Assembly: GCA_025458865.1 (NCBI GenBank) | Contig: JALORP010000004.1 | Coordinates: 52,540 to 116,539 of the forward strand | Source: Steroidobacteraceae bacterium | GTDB lineage: Bacteria; Pseudomonadota; Gammaproteobacteria; Steroidobacterales; Steroidobacteraceae | Direction: 5' to 3' | DNA: 64,000 bases | Part shown: positions 25,073 through 32,676 of the stretch, piece by piece | Numbering within the stretch: position 1 is the first letter of the stretch | Layout: each line of letters starts with the position of its first letter | Made by a program: the position numbers and the translations under genes | Notes under the pieces: generated by a model | The model's database searches: none | The model's input: the letters and a program-made list of their open reading frames with translations, nothing else | What the model was told of the DNA's origin: nothing

Positions 25073-25627
25073 AGAGGGCGGCAGCAGGCGGCCCTCGCCG
25101 CAGAAGACGCAGGTGTCCGGCCGGGCTGCGAAGGCCGAGACGACGACCAGGGCGCCGCAGCCGAGGCACTCGTCGATCGCGAGCTCGGCCTGCCGCTCGA
25201 GGGCGCGGTGGAGGTAGCAGGCGTGCTCGAAGCCGAGCCTCGGCTCGGCGAACTCGCCGAGGTAGGTCTCGTAGGCTTCGCAGAAGCGCTCGCCCCAGCG
25301 CAGCTGCAGGAACGCGCCGGGCTCGGCGCCGGCGTCGGGCTGGAAGAGGCCGAGGCTGCACATCAGCGTCGCGAGCGTGGCGCTCTGCAGCCGCAGTTCC
25401 ATGTTGCGCAGGAAATAGGCCGCCTGCCTCGGCGCCTTGCCGCGGTGCCGCCGCACCGCGTCGTGGCCGGCGTGCTCGACATAGCTCTTGTAGAGCTTGC
25501 GGATGCGGTCGTCCGTCAGCCCGGTCCAGCTTCGGATCGTGCAGGTCCGCGCCTCGTGGCGGATCAGTCGAAGGGCCAGGTCGAGCCTCAGCCGGTCGCG
25601 GGTGTAGCGGTCGTCGGTGATGCGCAT
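25052..25627 (-). CDS. FlhC-like transcriptional activator
   Basis: A 191-residue protein of the length of FlhC (192 in E. coli). DDRIRKLYKSYV (39-50) parallels the RLIKLYKEL segment of FlhC. Four cysteines C154-x2-C157 and C173-x2-C176 are spaced like the zinc ligands C137, C140, C157, C160 of E. coli FlhC. FlhC with FlhD activates flagellar genes; no flagellar gene lies in this window, so the targets are unknown. The final residues REALHR and the stop are encoded by the terminal repeat of the adjacent element, so the original C-terminus was probably different. ATG 25627. Confidence 0.75.
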   Translation of the reverse strand: MRITDDRYTRDRLRLDLALRLIRHEARTCTIRSWTGLTDDRIRKLYKSYVEHAGHDAVRRHRGKAPRQAAYFLRNMELRLQSATLATLMCSLGLFQPDAGAEPGAFLQLRWGERFCEAYETYLGEFAEPRLGFEHACYLHRALERQAELAIDECLGCGALVVVSAFAARPDTCVFCGEGRLLPPSREALHR

Positions 25628-25656
25628 GGGTGCCCCGTTGACGGTCGTGACCAATC

Positions 25657-25676
25657 GCTGGTATTTTTTTACCAGC
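25657..25676. promoter_or_regulatory. Palindrome 1 in the FlhC-like / FlhD-like divergent region
   Basis: A perfect inverted repeat GCTGGTA-6-TACCAGC with an all-T centre. It lies between the two divergent starts (25627 and 25740) and is a candidate operator. It directly abuts the second palindrome. Confidence 0.5.
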
Positions 25677-25698
25677 ACTTGGAGCGGGGAGCCAAGTG
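25676..25698. promoter_or_regulatory. Palindrome 2 in the FlhC-like / FlhD-like divergent region
   Basis: A perfect 7-base inverted repeat CACTTGG (25676-25682) and CCAAGTG (25692-25698) with a 9-base spacer, about 40 bases upstream of the plus-strand gene. Candidate operator or regulator site. Confidence 0.45.
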
Positions 25699-25739
25699 CC
25701 CGCTGTCCCGCAAATGGCACCAAAAGAAGGAGATAAGCC

Positions 25740-26432
25740 ATGACGCTCCAGCAGCCGCTGGCGCTCGCGCCGCCCGTCGGCGCCGCCGACTGGTCGCAAC
25801 ACCAGCTCCTGGACCCACGCACCCTGCGCGGGCTCGCAAGCCTGAACGAGGCTTTCCTGCGCCTGCTGTTCGAGACACAGCTGCGCGAGCCTGGCCAGCC
25901 TGCCTTTGGTCTCGCGCCGGAGCTGCTGCCCCCGCCGACGCCGGCGCCTCGCGCGGCGGCCGTGCTCGCCGGGCTGCCCGGTGCGCTGTTCGACCTGCGC
26001 TTCCGCGACATCCGCCTGTGGCAGCAGGTGGCTCTGCGCGGCGGCGCGGTGGCGGACGGCCAGCGGCCGGCCCCGGCGGAGCCGGCGCTCGCCGCGTTCA
26101 CGCGTGCCGCGCTGTCTTTCGCCTGGCACCTCGCGCAGGCCCGTGATCGTCCGGCCCGGCTGCTGCTCGGCATGGAGCCGGCGACCGCTCACGCGATCGC
26201 CGAGGTGCCGGTCGGCCTGCTGGACGGCCTTGCGCTGGGACTGGCACCGCAGCTCGAAGCGCGTTTCTGCGGCCGGCCGTGCTTCTGGATGGCGGTCCGG
26301 GACTGCCTGCGCATCCCCTCGGATGCCGTGCGCCGCGCCCGGCTGCGCAGGCTGGCGCTGCAGCTGCAGGGCGCCGACAGCGCACGCGGCCAGCAGCTTC
26401 AGCGGCGGGTCCGCCTCCAGGCCCAGGTATAG
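25740..26432 (+). CDS. Protein with two FlhD-like repeats (tandem FlhD-like)
   Basis: A 230-residue protein. Residues about 29-97 and 117-186 align with each other: a helix, then FGLAPE versus LLGMEPA, then LPGALFDLRF versus LALGLAPQLEARF, then RLWQQV versus CFWMAV. Each unit resembles FlhD (helix with L..AQ, then LGI.EE, then a leucine-rich helix ending in FRF). FlhD is a dimer that binds FlhC, so this may be a single-chain pseudo-dimer; the assignment is inference from motif spacing. AAGGAG lies 8 bases upstream of the ATG. It is divergent from the FlhC-like gene (112 bases) and overlaps the convergent DUF2784 gene by 34 bases. Confidence 0.6.
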   Translation: MTLQQPLALAPPVGAADWSQHQLLDPRTLRGLASLNEAFLRLLFETQLREPGQPAFGLAPELLPPPTPAPRAAAVLAGLPGALFDLRFRDIRLWQQVALRGGAVADGQRPAPAEPALAAFTRAALSFAWHLAQARDRPARLLLGMEPATAHAIAEVPVGLLDGLALGLAPQLEARFCGRPCFWMAVRDCLRIPSDAVRRARLRRLALQLQGADSARGQQLQRRVRLQAQV

Positions 26433-26764
26433 ACAGCCACGTTGATCGCAACGACCAGCGCGCCCAGAAGCAGCTGAACCTCCCGCGTGAGGCCGGCCGG
26501 GTAGAGCAGGGCGAACAGGTACTCGCCCAGGAAGTCGCCGGGGTAGGTGGCCTCGCCGGCGGCTGCGCGCAGGCGGTTCTCGAGCGGCGTGAGCGGGCAG
26601 ATGCCGCCGGACAGCTCGATCCATGCGCCCCACGCGGCCGCGGGCAGGTGCAACGCGGCAAGCCACGGCCTCCAGGCCGCGAGCAGGCCGCCGGCCACGA
26701 CGAACAGCACGAAGGCGAAATGCAGCGCCACCACGGCGTCCGCGACGATCGCAGTACCCGTCAA
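26399..26764 (-). CDS. DUF2784-family membrane protein
   Basis: About 121 residues with four likely membrane segments. VVALHFAFVLFVVAGGLLA, the central WIELSGGICPLTPLENRLR and the YPGDFLGEYLFALLYP segment fit DUF2784, an inner-membrane family of unknown function. The start is uncertain: TTG 26764 has GGGAG 6 bases upstream and a family-like start. A longer frame reaching 26860 would run into the divergent ABC gene. Its 3' end overlaps the convergent FlhD-like gene by 34 bases. Confidence 0.75.
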   Translation of the reverse strand: MTGTAIVADAVVALHFAFVLFVVAGGLLAAWRPWLAALHLPAAAWGAWIELSGGICPLTPLENRLRAAAGEATYPGDFLGEYLFALLYPAGLTREVQLLLGALVVAINVAVYTWAWRRTRR

Positions 26765-26843
26765 GCGCGACTCCCGGTTGCCCGCTTCGTCCCGCGAGTT
26801 TACGCTTCGCGCCTCCCCGTGCTCAGGGATGCCCCGGCCCGCC

Positions 26844-27779
26844 ATGCAGGCGCTCTCCATCCGCGGTCTCGCGAAGACCTACTCCAATGGCGTTCAGGCG
26901 CTCTCTGGCATCGACCTCGAGGTGCCCGAGGGCGAGTTCTTCGCGCTGCTCGGGCCGAACGGCGCCGGCAAGACGACGGCCATCGGCATCATCACCTCGC
27001 TCGTGACCAAGTCGGCCGGGAGCGTCGCGGTCTTCGGTCACGACATCGACCGCGAGCTCGAGCGCGCCAAGTCCTGCATCGGCCTCGTCCCGCAGGAAAT
27101 CAATTTCAACATGTTCGAGAAGGTGTTCACGATCGTCGTGAACCAGGCGGGCTTCTACGGTATCCCGCGCCGTGCGGCGGTCGAGAGGGCGGAGGAGTGC
27201 CTGCGGCAGCTGCAGCTGTGGGAGAAGCGGGACGCGATCGCGCGCACCCTCTCGGGCGGCATGAAACGCCGCCTGATGATCGCGCGCGCGCTGGTGCACC
27301 GTCCGCGGCTGCTGATCCTCGACGAGCCGACCGCAGGCGTGGACATCGAGATCCGCCGCTCGATGTGGGTGTTCCTCCGCGAGATCAACGCGCGCGGCAC
27401 CACGATCATCCTGACCACGCACTACCTGGAGGAAGCCGAGAACCTCTGCCGCCAGGTGGCCATCATCGACCGCGGCCGGATCATCGAGAACGACCGCATG
27501 TCGAACGTGGTGCGCAAGCTGAACCAGGAGACCTTCGTCCTCAACCTGCGCGACGCGGCGTCCGCGCCGCCCGACCTGCCGGGCTACGCCGCGCGGCTGC
27601 TCGACGACCACACGCTCGAGGTGGACGTGTCGAAGGACCAGGGCCTGAACGACATCTTCGCGCGGCTGTCGGCCCAGCGCGTCGAGGTCCTCAGCATGCG
27701 CAACAAGGTCAACCGCCTCGAGGAGCTGTTCATGCGCCTGGTCGAGGCGCCGGCGCCGGTCCGCGCAGGGGTGGCCTGA
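26844..27779 (+). CDS. yadG: ABC-2 type exporter ATP-binding subunit (YadG-like)
   Basis: A 311-residue ABC ATPase of the YadG type. Walker A GPNGAGKTT near residue 40, signature LSGGMKRR, Walker B LLILDEPTAGVD and the switch histidine in LTTHYLEEAE are intact. A C-terminal extension of about 80 residues follows, as usual in this family. ATG 26844 gives the common opening (MQALSIRGL.KTY.NG); an in-frame ATG at 26829 is possible but has its purine run directly adjacent. It is followed one base later by the permease gene. Substrate unknown. Confidence 0.92.
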   Translation: MQALSIRGLAKTYSNGVQALSGIDLEVPEGEFFALLGPNGAGKTTAIGIITSLVTKSAGSVAVFGHDIDRELERAKSCIGLVPQEINFNMFEKVFTIVVNQAGFYGIPRRAAVERAEECLRQLQLWEKRDAIARTLSGGMKRRLMIARALVHRPRLLILDEPTAGVDIEIRRSMWVFLREINARGTTIILTTHYLEEAENLCRQVAIIDRGRIIENDRMSNVVRKLNQETFVLNLRDAASAPPDLPGYAARLLDDHTLEVDVSKDQGLNDIFARLSAQRVEVLSMRNKVNRLEELFMRLVEAPAPVRAGVA

Positions 27780-27780
27780 G

Positions 27781-28590
27781 ATGGCCGCGACGCCGCTGCC
27801 GCGGCTCGAGGACGCGCCGGCCTGGCGGATCCGCTGGGTAGGCTACCTCACCATCCTCCGCCGCGAGTGGGGCAGGATCATCCGCATCTGGGGGCAGACT
27901 CTGGTGCCGCCCGCGGTCACTGCGGCGCTCTACTTCATCATCTTCGGCAGCCTGATCGGGCGGCGCATCGGCGAGATGGATGGGTTCGACTACATCCAGT
28001 ACATCGCGCCCGGCCTGATCATGATGTCGGTGATCACCAACTCCTTCGGCAACGTGGTGTCGAGCTTCTTCGGCGCGAAGTTCGGCAAGCACGTCGAGGA
28101 ACTGCTGGTCGCGCCGCTGCCCAACTGGCTGATCGTCTGCGGCTACGTGTCGGGCGGGCTGATCCGGGGCCTGATCGTCGGGCTCGTGGTCACGGCGGTG
28201 GCGCTGTTCTTCACGCACCTGCCCGTCGCGCATCCCTTCATCGTGATCGCCTCGGTGGTACTGACCTCGATCGTCTTCTCGCTCGGCGGCTTCTTCAACG
28301 CGATCTTCGCGAAGAACTTCGAGCAGATCTCCTGGTTCCCGACCTTCGTGCTGACGCCGCTCACCTACCTCGGCGGAGTGTTCTACTCCGTGAGCCTGCT
28401 GCCGGCCTGGGCCGAGAAGCTCTCGCACCTCAACCCGATCCTGTACATGGTCAACGCCTTCCGCTACGGCTTCCTCGGCGCGAGCGACGTGGACGTGGGC
28501 ATCGCCTTCGCCATCACCGTCGCGGCGGCGGTCGTGATGTTCGCGGTCGTGGTCACGCTGATGAACCGCGGCACCGGGATCCGGGAGTAG
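27781..28590 (+). CDS. yadH: ABC-2 type exporter permease (YadH-like)
   Basis: A 269-residue permease with about six membrane helices. The ABC-2 family block TYLGGVFYSVSLLPAWAEKL followed by LNPILYMVNAFRYGFLG is present. It starts directly after the ATPase stop, so the two form one exporter. E. coli yadGH has the same arrangement; its substrate is not established. Confidence 0.93.
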   Translation: MAATPLPRLEDAPAWRIRWVGYLTILRREWGRIIRIWGQTLVPPAVTAALYFIIFGSLIGRRIGEMDGFDYIQYIAPGLIMMSVITNSFGNVVSSFFGAKFGKHVEELLVAPLPNWLIVCGYVSGGLIRGLIVGLVVTAVALFFTHLPVAHPFIVIASVVLTSIVFSLGGFFNAIFAKNFEQISWFPTFVLTPLTYLGGVFYSVSLLPAWAEKLSHLNPILYMVNAFRYGFLGASDVDVGIAFAITVAAAVVMFAVVVTLMNRGTGIRE

Positions 28591-28636
28591 CGCCCGTGCG
28601 GCGCGACGGCCGCGCGGGCGCCGGCGGGCCCTGACG

Positions 28637-29317
28637 ATGTGCGGGCGCTACGCCTTCTTCGCGCCCGCGGATGCCGTCCAGCGCTGGTTCGGCGTGCCCT
28701 TCGCGCCCGGGCTTGCCGCGCGCTACAACATTGCGCCGACCCAGGACGTGCCGGTCCTGCGCGAACGCGAGGCGGGGCACCGCGAGGTGGCGCTGCTGCG
28801 CTGGGGGCTGGTGCCCTCGTGGGCCGGCGACCCGTCCATCGGCCAGCGAATGATCAATGCGCGAGCCGAGACGCTGGCCGTGAAGCCTTCGTTCCGCGCA
28901 GCCTTCCGGCGCCGGCGTTGCGTGGTGCTCGCGAGCGGCTGGTACGAGTGGCAGAAGACCGCGACGGGCAAGCAGCCGTTCTTCCTGCACCGCCGCGACG
29001 GCGAGCCGCTCGGCTTCGCGGGCCTGTGGGAGCAGTGGGTCGATCGAGGCAGCGGCGAGGCCATCCAGTCCTGCGCCATCGTCACGACGGCCGCGCCGCC
29101 CGCCCTCGCCGACATACACGATCGCATGCCGGCCGTGCTCGCGCGGGAGGCGCTGGCGGAGTGGCTGGATCCCATGGTGACGGATGGCGCGCGGCTCTCG
29201 CCGCTGCTCGGCGCCGGCGAGGCCGCCAGCATCGAGGCGAGGCCCGTGAGCCGCGCGGTGAACGACGCGCGCAACGAGGGCCCGCAGCTCGTCGAGCCGC
29301 TGGCCGGCGCGCGCTGA
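28637..29317 (+). CDS. yedK: YedK, SRAP-family abasic-site DNA-protein crosslink protein
   Basis: A 226-residue SOS-response-associated peptidase-like protein. C2 (MCGRYAFF) is the nucleophile that forms a stable thiazolidine link to abasic sites in single-stranded DNA, protecting them. ARYNIAPTQ, MINARAET (asparagine and the catalytic glutamate region), ASGWYEWQK and DIHDRMPAVL (active histidine) are all present. Length is normal. It converges with ydbL, 7 bases away. Confidence 0.94.
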   Translation: MCGRYAFFAPADAVQRWFGVPFAPGLAARYNIAPTQDVPVLREREAGHREVALLRWGLVPSWAGDPSIGQRMINARAETLAVKPSFRAAFRRRRCVVLASGWYEWQKTATGKQPFFLHRRDGEPLGFAGLWEQWVDRGSGEAIQSCAIVTTAAPPALADIHDRMPAVLAREALAEWLDPMVTDGARLSPLLGAGEAASIEARPVSRAVNDARNEGPQLVEPLAGAR

Positions 29318-29324
29318 GGCGCGG

Positions 29325-29945
29325 TTACTTCTGCTTCCAGCCGCCGGCTGCGTCGCGGTACCACCAGCCGCTGCGCGCCTTCGCGATCCACCGCTGCGCG
29401 AAGGTGCTGCGGATGTCCGGCTCCCAGCCCGGGTTGCCGTTGGCGGCGGCGATCTCGCGATACAGCGCGTTGCGGTCGGCGTTCTCGTCGGCGACGAGCT
29501 TGCGGGCCGCGTTTCGCTCCGCGAGCGGCACGGCGTTGGCGTCGCGCAGCTCCACCAGGCCATCGGCGGTCAGGCCGACCGCGCCCGACGCGTAGTAGGG
29601 TTCGAGCTGGCCGTGGCGCGCCTCCATGGAGGCGACCAGGCGGCGAGTGGCGGGCGAGGAGACGTCGAGGTCGGCCTGCGCCTCGGCGGCCGGCACCACG
29701 AAGTCGAGCGTCGCGCCGAGCGCGGCGACGAGTACCTCGCCCGTGCGGCGCTCGCCCAGCGAGGACTGCGGGCTGCCCTTCGTGGCCTCGGCGGCGGGGG
29801 GCTTGCCCTCGGGGCCCCAGACGTCCTCGATGATCCGGTCGGCGGCCTTCTCGGCGGCGGCGGCCGGGAAATATACGTTGATGGTCACGCAGGCCGCGAG
29901 GGTCAGCGCGGTCAGTGCGAACACGGGGGCGATGATGCTGCGCAT
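29325..29945 (-). CDS. ydbL: YdbL-family (DUF1318) lipoprotein
   Basis: A 206-residue lipoprotein. The lipobox is LAAC with C19; the following VTINVYFPAAAAEKAADRII is a block common in non-enteric DUF1318 lipoproteins. The C-terminal half (ASGAVGLTADGLVELRD, then VADENADRNALYREIAAANG) matches YdbL of E. coli. YdbL works with YdbH and the small lipoprotein YnbE in phospholipid transport across the envelope. ATG 29945 was chosen because GGAGG lies 8 bases upstream. No separate ynbE is seen between it and ydbH, and its lipidated N-terminus may serve a related purpose. Confidence 0.85.
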   Translation of the reverse strand: MRSIIAPVFALTALTLAACVTINVYFPAAAAEKAADRIIEDVWGPEGKPPAAEATKGSPQSSLGERRTGEVLVAALGATLDFVVPAAEAQADLDVSSPATRRLVASMEARHGQLEPYYASGAVGLTADGLVELRDANAVPLAERNAARKLVADENADRNALYREIAAANGNPGWEPDIRSTFAQRWIAKARSGWWYRDAAGGWKQK

Positions 29946-30093
29946 GGTCGAAACCTCCATCCGTCGCGGCCATGGTCAGCGGGGCCGCCTGAACCGTTGG
30001 TGAACAGTCTAGCGGATCGGAATCGCCGGTCGTGCCTGCACCGTGACCGTCATCCGGGGTTTGCCTCGCGCGCGGGCGGGACCCGGAGGCGGA

Positions 30094-30387
30094 GCCTGCG
30101 CCGCGACCGGGATCCGGACTGTGCCTTCGCGCGCGGGCGGGATCCGGCCGGGCCCCCACGTCGCTCGCGCGGACAAACGCGCTCGCTCTGGGGGGCCACC
30201 GGCCACCTCGCCCGCGCGCGCGTGATGTGGCGCCTGATTCGGCGCTGCCCGATTCGGGCACAGCGCATCGCGCCGCGGCCGAGGTGGCGAGGGGGCCCCA
30301 CAGCCGAGCGTAGAGCGGCGCGAGGCTTTGCGAGCGCCGCAGCGAGGCGAGGAGTGCCCCCCGCCGGATCCCGGCTGCGGCGCAGGC
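30094..30387. repeat. Inverted-repeat-bounded noncoding region between ydbL and ydbH
   Basis: The 467-base gap between ydbL (start 29945) and ydbH (stop 30413) holds no convincing gene. It is bounded by a 24-base inverted repeat (30094-30117 and 30364-30387, 22 of 24 matching, core GGGATCCGG). Inside are further partial repeats: GCGCGGGCGGGA twice (near 30070 and 30132), GCCACCTCG near 30199 against CGAGGTGGC near 30280, and GATTCGG twice near 30235-30257. It looks like a structured repeat or a decayed small element. It does not resemble the 24807-25072 element. Confidence 0.55.
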
Positions 30388-30412
30388 ACAACGGCCGCGT
30401 CCGCCGGCGGCG

Positions 30413-32548
30413 TCACTCGATGATGAGCTCGCCGCCCTGCGTCATCGCCGCCAGCTGGCGCACCAGGCGCGTCCAGGCCACGCGGCGCTGGTTGCCGATC
30501 ACGTCGATGCGCGGCAGGCCCGAGCCGCGGACGATGTAGTAGCCGCCCGGCGCCGGCCCCACGCCGTCCATGGTGCACACGTCGTTTTCGAGGCGGCAGG
30601 ACAGGCCCAGCTCGCGGTAACGGAACGTCTTGAAGAAACGCAGGAAGCCGCTCTGCAGTGCCGCCGTGACCGTGCCGCCGCTGCCGCCGCCGATGCTCGA
30701 CAGGTTGGCCACCGCGCGCTGGCTGATGCGCCGCGGCGTCCGGTCGCCGGGCGTCGAGGCGAGGCGCGCGTCGAATCGAAGCGGGGTCCAGTCGAACAGC
30801 TCCAGGCCTTCGATGCCGCCCGAGAGGCGGCCCGTGATCAGGCCGAACTCGAAGGTGTTGGTCACGTATTGAAGGTCGAGCCTGTCCACGTCGATGGCGG
30901 CCTGCAGCTGCGGGAACGGACCCAGCGGATCGCGCAGCTTCAGGTCCCGCACGGTGACCGTGCCGTCGAAGACCGTCGCCTCCAGGTTGCCGCCCAGGGT
31001 CACGAAACCGTCGGCCATCTCGAGCCGCGGGATGCGGCCGGAAACCGAGCCGGAGAACTCCGGCCAGCCCAGCGCGCGGCCGATGAGCGCCACGCTGATC
31101 GGGCGGACCTCCGCGTCGAAGCGCAGGTACATCTGCGGCGTGCCGCCGTGGCGGAGGCGGATGGTCTCGACCGCGATGCCGCCGTCGAACACGGGAATGA
31201 ACACGGGATCCAGCAGCCGGAAGTGGCGGCCGGTCGTCGTGAAGGGCAGCTCCGCGCCGCCGATCTCGAGGCCCCACAGCTTCGCCGCGCGCCAGCCGAC
31301 CAGCGACTTGAACACGGCGCTGTCCACGAGGGGCCCGAGCGCGTTGCGCGTCGCGTCGTCGAACCAGCTGACGCTGCCCTCCAGTCCCTCGACCGAGACG
31401 CCCCCGGTCGCGCTCGACAGCGCGACGTCCGTGAGTTCGAGGGCGATGCGCGTCGGCAGTCCCGCGGCCAGCTCGATCTCGCCACGCACGCGGCCCGCGC
31501 CGCCGAGGTCCTTGAACGGGGTCGATACCAGCGGCGGCTGCAGGAAGAGCGGGACGGCCGACGCGAGGTCCACGTCACGCAACTCGAGCGACAGCGCGGC
31601 CAGGAGCGGCCCGCCGCCCAGGTCGAGCCGGCCGCGCCCGGAAACACTGGCCACGCCGGCCTGCGACGCCTCCAGCCGGTCGATCTCGACGGTCGCGGCG
31701 TCCGGCGAGAGCCGGCCTGCCAGCCTTGCCTCGACCGGGTGTTCCGCGAAGTCCGCGAACCACGGCTCGACGTAGGCCTGGCCAGAGGCCGACGCGACCT
31801 CGAGTTCGAACCCGAGGCCCGCGTCCCTTGCCGCGGCTTCCACCCGGCCGCCGATCTCCGCGGCGAGTTTCTCGCTCGCGAGCGTGCCGTCGGCGCTCGC
31901 GAGGTCTACATCGCGGATGGAGAGCCGGCCTTCGGCCGAGCGCAAGTCGCCGCCGCGCCCGGCTGCGTGCAGCGTCCCGCCTGCCGAGCCGGCCAGCGAA
32001 AAGCCATCGGGAAGGGGCAGGCGGTCGCCCGCCAGCGCGCGTGCCTGGTCGAGGGCGACGCCAGCGAAGGCCGCTTCCGCCGTCCAGGCCTGCCCGCGCA
32101 GGCTGATGTCCGCGCCGACCTCTCCGCCGGCGATCGTCAACCGCTCGAGCCGGAGGCGGCCGCGATCGCTCCCCTCGGCGTCGATGCGGATCGGCGTGTC
32201 CTGGAGCCCGGCGCGGCCGAACCGGCCTGTCGCACGCCCCTCGCAGCGCGCAGCCCCGTCGCGGACGGTGAGTGTCCGGCAGTCGAGCGACACGCGCTCG
32301 ACGAGGCCGAGCGCGCCCAGGCCCTCGACAGTGGCGGCCTGGAGCGACAGCGCCGCCGCCTGCGGACCCGCGGGCGCCAGGCGCAACGCGAAGTCCCGCG
32401 CGGCGACGCCCCCCGCCTCGATGGACCTCGCCGTGACCGTGATCGTCGCGGCCGACGCCGCCCCTGCCGGCAGCATTGCGCCGAGCGCCAGCCCCGCGGC
32501 GGCCAGCCGCCGCGCCAACCGGCGGGATACGGACGTGTCGGGGCGCAT
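30413..32548 (-). CDS. ydbH: YdbH-family AsmA-like envelope protein
   Basis: A 711-residue secreted protein. The N-terminus has a basic stretch (RRLARRLAAAG) and a hydrophobic signal ending near AASA. Long beta-repeat sequence follows, and the family blocks AELPFTTTGRHFRLLDP and SCRLENDVCTMDG lie toward the end. In E. coli, YdbH is one of three AsmA-like proteins (with TamB and YhdP) that move phospholipid to the outer membrane. Both YdbH- and TamB-type proteins are thus encoded here. ATG 32548 is chosen for the signal; an upstream GTG (32629) is less likely. The end IE after a gap-rich 3' region is normal. Confidence 0.85.
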   Translation of the reverse strand: MRPDTSVSRRLARRLAAAGLALGAMLPAGAASAATITVTARSIEAGGVAARDFALRLAPAGPQAAALSLQAATVEGLGALGLVERVSLDCRTLTVRDGAARCEGRATGRFGRAGLQDTPIRIDAEGSDRGRLRLERLTIAGGEVGADISLRGQAWTAEAAFAGVALDQARALAGDRLPLPDGFSLAGSAGGTLHAAGRGGDLRSAEGRLSIRDVDLASADGTLASEKLAAEIGGRVEAAARDAGLGFELEVASASGQAYVEPWFADFAEHPVEARLAGRLSPDAATVEIDRLEASQAGVASVSGRGRLDLGGGPLLAALSLELRDVDLASAVPLFLQPPLVSTPFKDLGGAGRVRGEIELAAGLPTRIALELTDVALSSATGGVSVEGLEGSVSWFDDATRNALGPLVDSAVFKSLVGWRAAKLWGLEIGGAELPFTTTGRHFRLLDPVFIPVFDGGIAVETIRLRHGGTPQMYLRFDAEVRPISVALIGRALGWPEFSGSVSGRIPRLEMADGFVTLGGNLEATVFDGTVTVRDLKLRDPLGPFPQLQAAIDVDRLDLQYVTNTFEFGLITGRLSGGIEGLELFDWTPLRFDARLASTPGDRTPRRISQRAVANLSSIGGGSGGTVTAALQSGFLRFFKTFRYRELGLSCRLENDVCTMDGVGPAPGGYYIVRGSGLPRIDVIGNQRRVAWTRLVRQLAAMTQGGELIIE

Positions 32549-32676
32549 GCCGCGATTAGCGGCGCTCGCCGTCCGCGCGTCAAGCGGCACGCCGGCGCCG
32601 GCAGGCGACGCGATACCCTCCGGCAGCACCCGAGCGCGGTGCGGTACACTCGCGACGCGCGGTCAGGGGGATGCAG

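Noticed and set aside
30050..30391. A 113-codon minus-strand frame in the ydbL-ydbH gap
   Set aside because: Very Arg-rich with no lipobox or YnbE-like pattern; it follows the repeat structure of the gap rather than coding constraints.
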